A stretch of 64,000 bases of DNA from Hetaerina americana (Eukaryota > Arthropoda > Insecta > Odonata > Calopterygidae), in assembly GCA_022747635.1 (NCBI GenBank), contig JAKTNV010000002.1, forward strand, positions 2,659,501-2,723,500. The letters run 5' to 3'. Made by a program: the position numbers and the translations under genes. The number at the start of each line of letters is the position of its first letter. Position 1 is the first letter of the stretch. Of this stretch, positions 1-11,925 are shown one piece after another. The notes beneath the pieces are model-generated. The model did no database searches. It worked only from the letters and a program-made list of their open reading frames with translations, and was not told where the DNA came from.

Positions 1-1423
1 TTCACCGATACACATAAATCTGATGACAATTTTATCATACCAGATGCTTCAATAACTAATCTATCTTCTCCAATCTCCAAAAGTTTATTTGCAAAATTTT
101 GAGCATTCCCATCTCTTAAGAGGATTCGCATGTTTTGTTTAAGGCTAATTTCTTGGACATGATTCCATAGAACAGAATGTTTTAAACAGGCATAAATTTC
201 ATCGGCTGGAGTCGATTTTGGAATGACAGGCAGAGTTTGACGGAAGTCTCCACACAGGAGTACCAGAGCTCCTCCCATTAAACTGCAGTTTCCTCTAAGA
301 TCTTGAAGTGTTGCGTTGAGGGCCTCAAGAGATTTTTTATGAGCCATCGTACACTTTTCGCATACTATCAATTTACATTCTATAAGAACTTGTGCCTGGC
401 CGCTTGTTTTATTTATATGACATGTGGGATTTTCTTGTCGGGAAATATTAAGAGGCAACTTAAGGGCAGAGTGGGCTGTTCTTCCTCCTTCCATTAATGT
501 CGCTGCAATACCTGAAGATGCAACGGCTAGAGCAATTTCTCTATGAACCCTGATTTCAGCGAGAACTAAATTAATTAAAAATGTTTTGCCGTGCCACCAG
601 CAGCATCAAGAAAAATGATACTTCCTTCTTGTTTATCTACTTGATCCATTATTGTTTCGTACGCGAATTTCTGATCTTCATTAAGAAGTGGCTTTTTATC
701 CGCGATGTATGCTTCTAAGTCTAAGACATTGTAGCTAGTTTCACGTATATAATCTGGATAAAATACACCCTGTTGATCTTGTACAGGTGCAAAAAGACTG
801 AGTTCCACTAAAGTCTTGTTAACCATAGTGATACACTTTTCCTCCGAAATAATCAAAGTTTTATTAAAAATGTCGGAGTTAAACGTAATATCAAATGTAG
901 GATTTTCACTTCGAACTTTAGCCAGTATATCCTCACTTATTGATTCTTTATATTTTTCCCATAATGTTTTTGGGTTAGATGGATTACATGAGGTTATTAT
1001 GATGGCAAACAAAATTCAGATTTGTCCTGGAAGAGAAATCAAACTGGCCTCTCGCAATGAGTCATCCCAGTGTTGATCTCCTTCTAGCAACCCTAAATTC
1101 TGGCAAGCTTCTCTGAATGTCTCGCATATTTCTCCGTTTACCGTTCTTAATTCTGCAAATGAGCGAGGTCCTCTAATGGTATGTAGAAGCGTTCTTAAAA
1201 AATAACATTCGGCGTTGTTAGGATGGACTGTGTAGACTCGGCCCAATGCGTCACATGAATAAATATTATTCTCAGGATCAAAGTTGCCCATTTTTCTTCT
1301 ACAAAAGACTTTCCTTGATGTATTCCACGTATAATATCTCGGCAATTCCGAATACAATAGTGTTCTTGCAAAAGTATCCTGCTGGCATAGTTGGGAAAAT
1401 GCTGTTTCTATGACAGCAAAAAA
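1..1423 (-). pseudogene. Helitron PIF1-like helicase, broken fragment
   Basis: This is the helicase part of a rolling-circle (Helitron) transposase, running off the left edge. In translation order I see LPRYYTWN and RVYTVHPNNAECYFLR near 1340-1190, TFREACQNLGLLEGDQHW near 1115-1065, LNEDQKFAYETIMDQVD near 695-635, the Walker A region near 605-585, CTMAHKKSLEAL near 345-305 and LCGDFRQTLPVIP near 258-220; these are standard blocks of the Helitron helicase family. It is dead. An in-frame TGA sits at 1018-1016. One base is missing inside Walker A at about 585-592, so the rest continues in another frame. The Walker B Asp-Glu pair reads Glu-Lys. The reading frame stops upstream at 1426-1424, so the Rep nuclease part is absent. 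Confidence 0.88.
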
Positions 1424-1649
1424 TTAAACAAATTACATACATACAAACAAACACTCTCCTTTATATATATAGATAGAATAGATAGAATAGATTAGCTTGA
1501 TTTTTAATAAACGTGTAAGTAATTCTGTATGAAAAATAGTGATTGAACTATCTCTTGGAAAGTTATTGACCGGATGATCAGATTTGACAATTATGCTATG
1601 CGTGTTATATAAGTCTCACCATACCAGCACAAAACTAGAAATTGTAAAA
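1424..1649. other. AT-rich flank of the Helitron fragment
   Basis: This stretch has a short ATAGATAGA-type repeat near 1470-1495 and no coding signal. It could hold the remains of the Helitron boundary, but I cannot identify a terminus. Confidence 0.4.
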
Positions 1650-1920
1650 ACAATTGTCGACATTGGACTGCTGACCGGAGGGTCCCAGGTTCGAATCCCG
1701 GGGAAGCCTCTCCGGGCACCTATAGCTCCACCTAAGCTTTGTGACTTTTCGGGTACCAGGTCTTCCTGGGAAACCATAACCGGCACAGGGAAAGGAACTG
1801 CCCCCCCTACCGTGATGTGTGAATTTCACACGCCGTATAGGGCTTAGTACTGGGTGAACTCTACCATCAACCTCCAAACCGACCTTCGGGTTGATTACTG
1901 TGTTTAAGGTTTTTTTAATA
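1650..1920 (+). mobile_element. tRNA-derived SINE, probably 5'-truncated
   Basis: A consensus RNA polymerase III B box, GGTTCGAATCC, lies at 1688-1698 inside a GC-rich tRNA-like arm. A body of about 200 bp follows and ends in a T-run near 1908-1916. I see no convincing A box upstream, so the head looks truncated. The open frames crossing it on both strands are by-products of its GC content. A degenerate tRNA gene is less likely because no cloverleaf closes. Confidence 0.6.
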
Positions 1921-3059
1921 TGTTATCCGACAAATAGCCCCCATCGATGTTGTCATTTGAACTACCAGGAATTTGAAAAAAATAATACCATTCCGTCCCA
2001 CGCAAAGCAAACAGTCTGTCAATTCCAGGAAAGAGGAAATTAGACGAATTTTCAGAAGATCCATCTCAATTCATCATTTCCAAGATTCAAAAGATCATCC
2101 TCAATCCATCTGTTCCAGTTCATACATATTGGTACAGGCAGGAGAGATGACGAATGACGACTGTCGTTTCCATACTTCACCACACTCAACGCACTGATCA
2201 CTGGGGATCATTTTCTTGGCCTGGCCACACCGTTTACTTAGAGCGCATCAGATATTATTAATAGATTTCCAAAAAGACAAACACGGGCATTTGCTGTGTG
2301 TTACCGTTATCTCACGCCCACGTAGGATGGGCGAGGTCGGGCGGGAAATCGTCGGCGTGAAACTAGGGAAGTGAAATGCTTCTCATGACGAAAAGCAACG
2401 TGACTAATCACGGTTTTCAGCACTGCTCAAGGTTTTTGCGCATTTGAACATTTACGCACTCGAACATTCACATCGTCTCGAACAATTTGTCTCTGCATCG
2501 AACGTGATTAATCAATAATGGACAAATATTATCCACATGGACTAAAACACTTGTTCTTAACATTACGTAAGGAATAATGTCCTTGATCTCACTTTATAAA
2601 AACTGACGAACGGAGTGTCGCCGCATCTTCAAACTATGTGAAATGTAGAAAAATGCATCGACAAAGAGGAAGACTTTCGTAAGGAAGCGATTAAAGGCGA
2701 ACCTCTCTGACTGGCATTGACTGTTTGTATAATTCACACCTTATAGCTTATATAGCTTTTGAAGACTTAGGTCTTCACGTATTTCACCATCACACTTTTA
2801 TTCCAGCGCGTGCAGACACACATGCAAAAGGTGAGTGACATAAGATACTATCAGGATGGACTTGTCTCTTTAGATTCAAAATAACATTCTCCAATGAGGA
2901 AATCGAAGATTTGAAGATCACGCCGTTTTCCTCTTTAAATTCTCGCGCAGTTTCATGATTTCCAAGAAATTAAGAGAATAGCCATTAGAGATGCATGAAA
3001 TAAATGGAAAATGGCTGGTGAGAGAAGTGATTAAGGAAGAAACTTTGCTTTCCCAAATA
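1921..3059. other. no gene recognised
   Basis: This is mixed-composition intergenic DNA. I found no domain, RNA gene or terminal repeat. Short open frames near 1973-2197 are low-information and match nothing I know. Confidence 0.5.
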
Positions 3060-3220
3060 GAGTTTTTCTATTACGACCTAGCTTTCGTTACAGCGTAACA
3101 TCTTCAGGTAACGTAAACTAAGTCGAAATAAAACAATTCTACGTGGAAAAGCAAAGTGTGCTCTTGCATCATGAAGGATTTCCACCACGTTGCGCGCTAT
3201 ACTGCGTCATTTAGAGATAA
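3060..3220. repeat. dispersed repeat, copy 1 (partner near 23.7 kb)
   Basis: The segment around CATCATGAAGGATTTCCACC (about 3167-3187), with preceding AAAACAATTCTA and GGAAAAGC blocks, recurs in the same order and strand at about 23715-23835. Just upstream is CGACCTAGCTTTCG followed by CATCTTCAGGTAAC (about 3076-3113), a motif pair I associate with dispersed repeats in arthropods. The element class is unknown. Confidence 0.55.
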
Positions 3221-3855
3221 ATGGTTTTTCTATGTTGTCATGCGAGACTCATACAGAGTACAGCAGGCTACTGTTCAATTAAATCCAATCCAATAACTAT
3301 AAATATAAATATATAATGCAATTAATTTATTTGACACCACAAGGAGAGAGCTGTTTCAGGCCCCCCGCAAGAAGTCCCTCTGATAAATATTCTCTTACTC
3401 TTAATTTACACCCGCACATCATTCTCTGCGATATTTTAAAAAAGCCCGAATGCTTAAATGGGGACGTTCACTCTCGTGGTGCGAATACGAGTACAATGAA
3501 CTGCATTTACCATTTTTATGAACGACTTAAGCTCCCATCCACAAAAGAGACCTTCAGCCACGAATGCCTCCAACTGCAATGCCTCTTTTTCTGAACCGTC
3601 TTACTCGGTTCGAGGAATATTTTTTGTGGAGATATTTTCGCTAAACTTATCCTCGAGAAGCCATAATAATGAATTGAGGGAAACACCACTGCCGCCCTAA
3701 AAGCCTTCGAGGGGGACAAACCGAGTCGACGAAAGGCATGAACTCCATGAGATGTTCATGCATTTTCTACTGCCACACCAAGACGGAATGAACGGATTCA
3801 CAAGGATGTAACCTGTAGTTTTTTTACATGGTTTATAATAAGGATTTCAATGAAC
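3221..3855. other. no gene recognised
   Basis: This is AT-rich to neutral sequence with only short overlapping open frames near 3316-3719. There are no recognisable motifs. Confidence 0.5.
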
Positions 3856-4375
3856 AACAGAATAAAATCCACTAACCGTACTCAAGAATTCAGGCTGGGA
3901 TTCCCTTACACAGCGGCGTTTACAATATAGATTTAACTTATTAAAAACATTTATAGATGGGTCCTTTTCCGATGACATCAAGAACATAATACGAACCCCG
4001 ACGTATAATGGGCAGAGGGATCACGAATGTAAGATTAGAGAGATAGACTGCAAGACTGACAGGTTTAAATGGTCATTCTTTCCAAGAACAATAAGAGACC
4101 AGAATGCTAGTAATCGAAATCCCCCAGGAGCCGGCTCGACATAATAAGTATTAACCTACAAGGTAACGACTGCGCATGGTTATACGATCATATTTATACA
4201 TATATATATATATTTTTTTTTGCAGGTTACCCTTATCTTTCCCCATCCATTTGAAAAACCCCAACCCCCTCATCCCTTACCCTTTCCTCCTGGTGCTGCA
4301 CCCCCTGCCACACACCTTTTTGGTGGCTTGCAGGGTATTGATGTAGATGTGGATGAATATACAGATTTGAGAAAC
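3856..4375 (+). mobile_element. CR1/Jockey-group non-LTR retrotransposon, 3' end, 5'-truncated
   Basis: The end of a reverse-transcriptase ORF can be read through in one frame at about 3860-4144: GWDSLTQRRLQYRFNLLK, then IIRTPTYNGQRDHECKIREI, then [12 protein letters not shown] and a TAA. The same blocks ([39 protein letters not shown]) end the element at 60.8-62.3 kb, so the two belong to one family. The 3' terminus at about 4325-4372 also matches that element: CCACAC, GGCTTGC, GGGTATT and then repeated ATGTAGATG units. The reverse-transcriptase palm is missing. An in-frame TAA near 3865 bounds the readable part. Confidence 0.8.
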
Positions 4376-5985
4376 TACTGTCATTCAGGACTTTATCCCT
4401 TCGCATATAACTACGGTATATCACCTTAAATGATTGCATGCCTTTCCAACTGACGTCATCTATAATTCGAAAAACTTCATAAATTGAGCATATTTAAAAA
4501 AATATTTTTCAATAGCATCATAATTTAAAACCTTAATGGCCGATTAAAATCATGGACAGACACGGCTGTTTCATTATCCGTCACACAGAATGATACTAAT
4601 TAATAGTTCACTTATTAATTATTATCGTACGACATTTGCCTTTACACTTTAAATAATATATTTTGAAGCAATGTGCCGGAAAATCCAATGACACTCGATA
4701 ATGTTGAGAGATAAAGCAATAGGTAAGGTTAAAGAGGCCCTGCGATTCGTTTTTCCGCCGTGGAAGGCCGACTCGACTTATCCTTGGAGCACCCTCGTTC
4801 AGCGAGCACTGGCGAAGTCGAGGGCGCACCCTGTGAGCAAGCGCACGAGTGGGACCGTGCCGCCCTCATCCGAGATCGGCAGATGACGACCGAACCCCGG
4901 GCTCAAGCACTGGCATTCGCAGGAATGCCAGTGTTTGGCCCCAACATGGGCCGGTTGAAAGCACGTCTGGAGCCTATTCCATCCTAAGATGAGCGACCGT
5001 ATCTCATTCATTTGATTCCAATGCCCCTGAACAGCCCGATAGACATCTTAATGGCTTTAAAACTGCCCATAAGGAGCCGAACAGAATGCTACAAATACAT
5101 TTTGAGTAACCACATCCTTCAGATTTCAAAAAAAAGCCTCATCGGTTCGATTCTTTTAGTTCAAGAGGAACGTAGGAGTTCAATTAGAATTCGAGGAGAC
5201 GTTGCGTGGCTGCAGGTGAGGATAACAAAGGTCGAAACATCGATATCAGTTTCGCTTCTCTGAGCTCATTATGACTCGTGAGGCGACGTTCACAATTCCA
5301 CTCTCACTCCTGATGTCGTTCGAGGGACGTATTGCCCTTAACACGGCAATTTAAGCAGAGGGTTTTTACTGGACCTCTTTCTTTTGGCTTAATGATGAAT
5401 GCTCACAAAATAAGGGTTGAGAATGAGCAGTTACAGATCCCAAATAACAATAGAATACCAAATAAAGGGCTCCGCGCCTTTGGTGTAATAGTAAAGAAAT
5501 ACGAGCATAAAGATGCAAATTTGGACTACGATCCGCATAATATTCTCGCAAAATTCCGTTCCCTGCGCCGTAGCAAGGGTAGGAATACCTCCTCTACCCT
5601 CTCTACTTCGATGAGACATGCATCGCAAGAGGGCTCAGTGCTAATCCAAGTCTACTCTCAACTACCAAACTATCATAATTGGGCTTATTATTGATGCCCG
5701 GGTTTCGGTGCTTAGTAAAAAGCGGCGATCGGTTGCCCCTATATTCCCATGGAACCACAAGACAATATACAACAAGGATGTTTGCATGATACCCTGCACA
5801 CCAGCACTAGGGTTTGTGGCAGGGGTTGATAACACACCAGCCTACGTTCGACACGAAATGCATATCCCCCGCCCCTAGCGCAGGTGTGTAAACTTTATTC
5901 TGATCACTTATCGTTCGTGGGAAAAATGACATCTTAAAGCTATCTGTTCAAAACAACCTATCCAATATTATTTAGATGATCCGTG
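4376..5985. other. no gene recognised; small hairpin at 4908-4933
   Basis: There is one perfect 11-bp inverted repeat (CACTGGCATTC and its complement, 4908-4918 and 4923-4933) with a 4-base loop, in a GC-rich patch. A 120-codon open frame at 5332-5694 has no motif I recognise and looks like chance. Confidence 0.5.
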
Positions 5986-6250
5986 GTGCGTTGGGGTTAA
6001 TAATATATTTTCATTGCTGAAGAGACATCCCTTCAAGCTACGTGCAAGAGATTTGATCTGTAATTTAGCCTTACCTCCGTGATTGACTCCCGAGCTAGCT
6101 CCTCTAATATTTTAGATGCGCTACTGAGTTTATCATGACAACGTTTAACTAATCTAGCTCCTCTACGTTGGACGCAATCCAATTCGGCAGCGTATCCAAC
6201 TTCAATAGGATCCCATAAATTATGTTCACAACTTAAAGCAGCATTTTCCT
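5985..6250 (-). pseudogene. non-LTR reverse-transcriptase C-terminal relic
   Basis: Translating the minus strand from 6240 gives LWDPIEVGYAAELDCVQRRG, then ARLVKRCHDKLSSASKILEE, then LARESITEVRLNYRSNLL and an in-frame TGA near 6021. The WDP...VQRR(A/G)AR...L..L pattern is typical of the region after the palm and thumb of CR1/Jockey-group reverse transcriptases. No catalytic part or element terminus is visible, so this is an old fragment. Confidence 0.72.
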
Positions 6251-7654
6251 GGCTTTATTGTCTTTAATTAAATACAATACCATTAATTTAGAGCAATTAC
6301 GCAACAGATTATTCCAGAGTATTCACCAGCAACTCAATGTTGATCACGTCACAACAGAAGGTATAAAAAAATATTCTCACTCTATTGCTTTGTTCGGCCA
6401 AGTGATAATCCTCAATTTACAGACCTCTTGAACGCGATGCTATTCTGTCTGCAGCTGCAGGCGATTTAAACCACCAGGGCATAAAAAAAACACCCGCGCT
6501 CTTAATGCTTTTTAAACACTGGCGCGCAACGACCCACGACAGCGGCGCGGTGAGTACGTACACGCGGCCAAAATAATCGCACCCCCCGCACAAGGTATTT
6601 AATCTCGAAATGGACTCCACGGCAGTGCACCGGAGAGAGCAAACTTCCGGCATGGATGGCCAAGAGGCATTTCGACCAATGGGGACCTCGAGGACCTGTA
6701 TGGCGCGCTATCGGCTATGGGATCTTACGTGAGGCACCGCCGCCCGTCGCCATATGGGCGTTCCAGTCCCAGTCACGCCGGGCGAGCCGTGCTGCCGTCG
6801 GGTTGGCTCAGCCCGTCGGCGGGAGAAGAGAAAGGACTGCCCCGCGGCGTGGGCAGCGTTCGATGGGGAGGGAGAGAGAGAACCGAAATGGGTTCCTAAG
6901 CAACGACCCGTTTCCAGGCAACGGCGGTATCTACGCCACTAGCAGAACGTTGGGGACGCAAACGCGAAGAAAATTTGTCTCGTCACCAGAGCTAGGGGAT
7001 GCCAGTCGAGGTGGAAGCCAGGTTCTCTTTAAAACTTCAGGGCGGCACAAGGAACACCCACGGCAAACTATCCTCTAAGATATAAGTAACGACGACATTA
7101 ATTTACAATTATTGACAATCGCCGATGAAAAAGGTGAAAAACAGCAAAACACACTTGGACACCATTGGTGTTCGTCATTCCTCTTCACATTTCGAAGAGA
7201 CGCGACCATCCGTACGTCGGTGCGACAGCCGTAATCCCCATTAAAGGAGTGATGCCCACAACTGCAGGATCAGGGTGTAGGATGACCCGATCTACGTATT
7301 GAGAGCATATAACCCCATCGCTCATTGCAATCATGGCCATCCAATTTCAATGGATAACCGAAAAGCACCGAAGTTAGACGAAACTCTGGGCTTACACTCT
7401 AGGCACTCCAATGCAAGGGAACAATTCATTCAAGAGATTTATCACCATAAAGACAATTTTCATGCCACAATCAATCAATGTCACCCTACTCTCTGTTTCC
7501 CAACAGGAGCTGATAGTCCAGATGACATGGCAGCACTGATTATTTCCTCTTATCGCTACACCTAAGCACGTTATATCGTTATCCCTGCAGATATTAGCTC
7601 GATGCTTCTCTCTCACGCCGACCAATTCCACGGAATTTCCACGTTGACAAGCAA
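6251..7654. other. no gene recognised; GC-rich patch 6640-7060
   Basis: Open frames crossing 6417-7078 on both strands overlap one another and have Arg/Gly/Pro-rich content expected of GC-rich DNA. No domain, splice pattern or RNA gene is supported. Confidence 0.45.
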
Positions 7655-7890
7655 GCAAGTTCCAAAGAAAATGCGTTAGATGCCACAACAGTAACTTTTA
7701 ACGGAGTCATCCCCCAATGCACATTTAAATTCAAAAATTTCATAGTGTAAAAATCATTGACCTGGATACGAACCCGGATCCCTCCATGTCCGGTCGAGTG
7801 TTTTAGCCAGTTAAGCTACCGAGGCGTCCTCTTCAAAAATTTCAGAGTTTAAGAGGACGCCTCTTAAACTCTGAAATTTTTGAAGAGGTT
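7655..7890 (-). mobile_element. tRNA-like SINE unit with foldback tail, copy 1
   Basis: On the minus strand an A-box-like TAGCTTAACTGG (about 7818-7807) and a B-box-like GGGTTCGTATCC (about 7776-7765) lie in tRNA spacing. The cloverleaf does not close, so this is not a working tRNA. A tail of about 100 bp runs down to about 7660 (CAATGATTTTTACACT, then GGATGACTCCGTTAAAAGTTA). Beyond the 5' end of the head, further tail-like sequence forms a perfect 29-bp inverted repeat (7828-7856 and 7860-7888). Copy 2 at 14.06-14.30 kb has the same head and tail. Confidence 0.65.
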
Positions 7891-8935
7891 ATGAAAAAGA
7901 ACACTAGCAGGTGTTATATAAATAAGAACACTAAAATCAGACAAATAAGGAAGAGCAAGAATGACTCCTTACGCCATAAGGGCAATTTTTAAGTCCAAAC
8001 ACCAACACACAATAAGTATGCCTATAGCGTATAAGTAACAGTCTGCTATTACGTTATATAAACTACGCGTGTGTGTTAGCTTTAAGTTCATTTAACCAAC
8101 ATGTGCCCACAGGTTTTCTCGTCTATCCTAAATTCGCCACACTAAAATTACAAGAGGCATCTAAGCAGTCCATTTTACAACCGTGTTGCCATAGCAATAC
8201 GTACGGGGATTAACGCTTGCCTCAATATTGACACCCATGTAAGTTCTCCGGAGAAAAATCGTGAAGGTCATTAAAAATATGAATACACTGACATGTGGGA
8301 GAGGGGTAAGATATGTATGTGTATTACTGTGTATATAATCTCGAGGTAATTTAAAAAAAATAACTCTCGTCCATGATAAACTGAAAAGAATGAATACTCG
8401 AGTAGTCTGAGCACAAAATTAAGGGCTATAAGGAAGAAATCGAGCATGGCAGCGAAAAATAACGCGGCGGCAGTGCAGGGGCTTCCAGCAGAGGGCCAGC
8501 CAGCCAGCACTCATATTGGTTGAGCGCTAACCCTTTCATGAAATTCGCTGCTTCGATGCGATGATTGTCCATCCCTTCAGCGTCAATGTTTGTGCAAACG
8601 GCACTTAAAGGAAACAGTGGCGATGGAATGTGTAAATGACGAAAGTGTACCTTTCCAGTGTTGGTGAAGGACAAAATGAAATAAAGACTTCTAGTGAGTT
8701 GCCAATTGGCCATAACAAGTTAGAGAGAGACTTAAAATAAATTTGAGCAAAAATATGGTGCTTGAAACATCGTCAACAGGACGGAGATAAACTAGCGACT
8801 AAATTTACTTATCTACTTTTTATTGGAAATAGCACTGGTCTTGGACTGATTAAAAATATTTTATTTGTTATTTTTTTAATTAATTTTTTTGAAGGAAATA
8901 TATTTTTCATGATTGATTAAAAATTGTTTTTTGTG

Positions 8936-8968
<33 letters not shown>

Positions 8969-9240
8969 TATTTTTTTGTTTTTTGCCCGATTTTACTTGT
9001 GGAGGCGCCTGGTTTCCCGACAAGCCCGCACAACATCGGGTCGTGCCGGGGCCAGGGGCTCCTTGGTTATATAGAGGTCAGCGACAATGGAGCCTTCCTA
9101 TTCATAAACCTGATATATTTACCCTTTCGAAAATAATTATAGCTAGGCCTAAGAACCTGAAATAATAAAAACCAAATAAACCGAATATAATGAAAAGAAA
9201 GTAATAGGAAAGATTTCGGTTTTGTTACAGAAATAATATT
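7891..9240. other. no gene recognised; AT microsatellite near 8936-8970
   Basis: This is AT-rich intergenic DNA with an (AT)n run. Open frames near 8271-8713 lack motifs. A GC-rich patch at 8990-9090 is unassigned. Confidence 0.45.
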
Positions 9241-9244
9241 TCTT

Positions 9245-9570
9245 TTGGGAGTCTGTAGGGGATCGAGATGGTGCGGGGGCTAACGTACTGGCTTCCCACC
9301 CTGAGGGCGCGGGTTCAAATCCCGGCGGTGTTGAATATTTTTCAGAGGTATCTCGATCCCTACGTGAGGTGCTTTGTGGAGGGCACTTTGGGTGAGTACG
9401 CCGTCCGTCGGATGGGACGTTAAGACGCGGACCCCTTGGCGCCTTTCGTAAAGAGTAGGCTAATGCCGACGCCGGGTTTCTCTCCACCCTTCATCCTTTC
9501 CTGTCCTTCCCCTATGGCGCAAATGACCTTAGCTGTCGGTCGCCTCCCCTCAAAACTACTACTACTACTG
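9245..9570 (+). mobile_element. tRNA-derived SINE with (ACT)n tail
   Basis: The head has an A-box-like TGGTGCGGGGGCTAACG (about 9271-9287) and a B box GGTTCAAATCC (9312-9322). The body contains GGATGGGACGTTAAGACG near 9410-9427 and ends in four or more ACT trinucleotides at about 9556-9570. This is the head-body-microsatellite layout of arthropod tRNA SINEs. It abuts a reverse-transcriptase fragment on the other strand. Confidence 0.72.
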
Positions 9571-9862
9571 GGAGTCTGTATCTCGGGCGGCGTTTTCTTT
9601 GTACGGAATAATTCCATATGTTTCTGTGAGTGTGTTTTGCGGAAGGGACCCTTCGAATCGCTCTGCTTGCGCTCGAATGAAGTCATGTACTTTGGGTATT
9701 TTGTGGGCGTGTCTGATTTCTGTTATCGGGACGAGTTTCCGTTGGTTTGTGAGGAAGCGAAGAGTTTTATTCTGGAATGTTTCTAAGCGTTTACTGTCTT
9801 CTTTTGTCGCGTTACCGAATATTTCGCAACCGTACAGCATCCTGGGACGTATGTAGGAAAAG
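9566..9862 (-). pseudogene. Jockey-like reverse-transcriptase C-terminal fragment
   Basis: The minus strand reads FSYIRPRMLYGCEIFGN, then KRLETFQNKTLRFLTNQRK and LVPITEIRHAHKIPKVHDFI. The RP.(L/M)(L/M)YG(C).I(W/F)G...LQ..QNK.LR...... V.N..I..DL..P...(E/D)FI pattern is the post-palm region of Jockey-clade non-LTR reverse transcriptases. No YADD motif or endonuclease is present, so it is a truncated relic. The open frame on the opposite strand is its shadow. Confidence 0.75.
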
Positions 9863-10637
9863 GTATAATCTTAATTTGTTATTTCGCGTGAGGCGCGATC
9901 TGGCCCCTCGAGATCATCGTTAACAATATACGTTCGCGAGTTTTCCACTTTTGTGAAAACTCAATCTACAACATTATTTCCAAACTCTGCCGAGTAAACC
10001 AACCCATTACGATCTACGCCCATTACACAGTTCAGACGAAAGCAGTCGATACGACCCAAAAAAAAGGAAAATCGCAGGGGTTGATGCGTAGAGCTCCCCT
10101 GCCAACAGCTCAAACGCGCGCGCGCACTACGTCAATTTGCAGGTTGTCGGACTGTCGCATCTTTATTTCCCCTCTACGTCCACGCATTCGGAGAGATGTA
10201 GCAGATTGGAGTGTGGGGGGGGGGTTGGGAGTGGGTGGGCGGCATTGCCGCCGCCCGACACGGAAGCGACAGCCGCCGCGTGCGGAGAATTGATTGCACC
10301 TCCATTCAATCAGCGACACCCCTCCTCTCCCTTCACTCTTCCCGCCGGAATGCCACGGGCAGTCCGTGTTCGGGCGCGCGCCCCGGGCGAGAGTGGATTC
10401 AAGCATACGGTGCGCGAATGCGTGACTCGCGCGAGCATCGGCATGTCACAAGTACTTACGATTGGTCGTGCAGGCGGGTGCGCGAATATGTGACTTCGTG
10501 AATATACATGCCTTCGTAGTTCTACGCTGTCTTTAACGCATGCGTACGTTTCGCTTGTGCTTTTTATGTGCGTTTGAGTACTTCGTAGGCAAGCGTGAGT
10601 CCCATCCGACGAAGGTAGAAGGCAAACACAGCGCGTG
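9863..10637. other. no gene recognised; GC-rich island 10080-10420
   Basis: Four frames stay open across the GC-rich island in both directions, which indicates composition rather than coding. No motif is recognised. Confidence 0.45.
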
Positions 10638-10640
10638 GAG

Positions 10641-10681
<41 letters not shown>
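10638..10681. repeat. (TA)n then (CA)n microsatellite
   Basis: An (AT)n run of about 22 bp passes directly into an (AC)n run that touches the left end of the mariner at 10682. It mirrors, as an inverted copy, the (GT)n/(TA)n block on the element's right side. Confidence 0.9.
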
Positions 10682-11765
<1,084 letters not shown>

Positions 11766-11767
<2 letters not shown>

Positions 11768-11881
11768 TTGGCTCAGAGAAGGCAGACAAGCCACTGAAGC
11801 TATCTGACCTCGTCCAGCGGCTACTCGCGTCGTCAGCACTTCATGCGGCACGAACGGGTACTACTTTCCGGATGACCCTCG
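11766..11881 (-). mobile_element. terminal fragment of the same mariner family
   Basis: These 116 bp match, in reverse orientation, the first 116 bp of the 753-bp mariner derivative. The terminal repeat is intact, ends at 11881 and is followed by TA. The inner end stops abruptly against (TA)n. Confidence 0.9.
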
Positions 11882-11925
11882 TATGTATGTATGTATGTAT
11901 GTATGTATATATATATATATACACA
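11882..11925. repeat. (GTAT)n/(TA)n microsatellite
   Basis: A tetranucleotide run followed by (TA)n directly adjoins the mariner terminal fragment. Confidence 0.85.

Noticed and set aside
7762..7830. Possible functional tRNA gene
   Set aside because: A- and B-box-like blocks are present, but the acceptor and T stems do not pair, and a second degenerate copy exists at 14.1 kb.
8985..9090. Possible LTR or primer-binding site (GGAGGCGCCTGGTTTCCC)
   Set aside because: No matching second LTR, gag/pol sequence or polypurine tract nearby.
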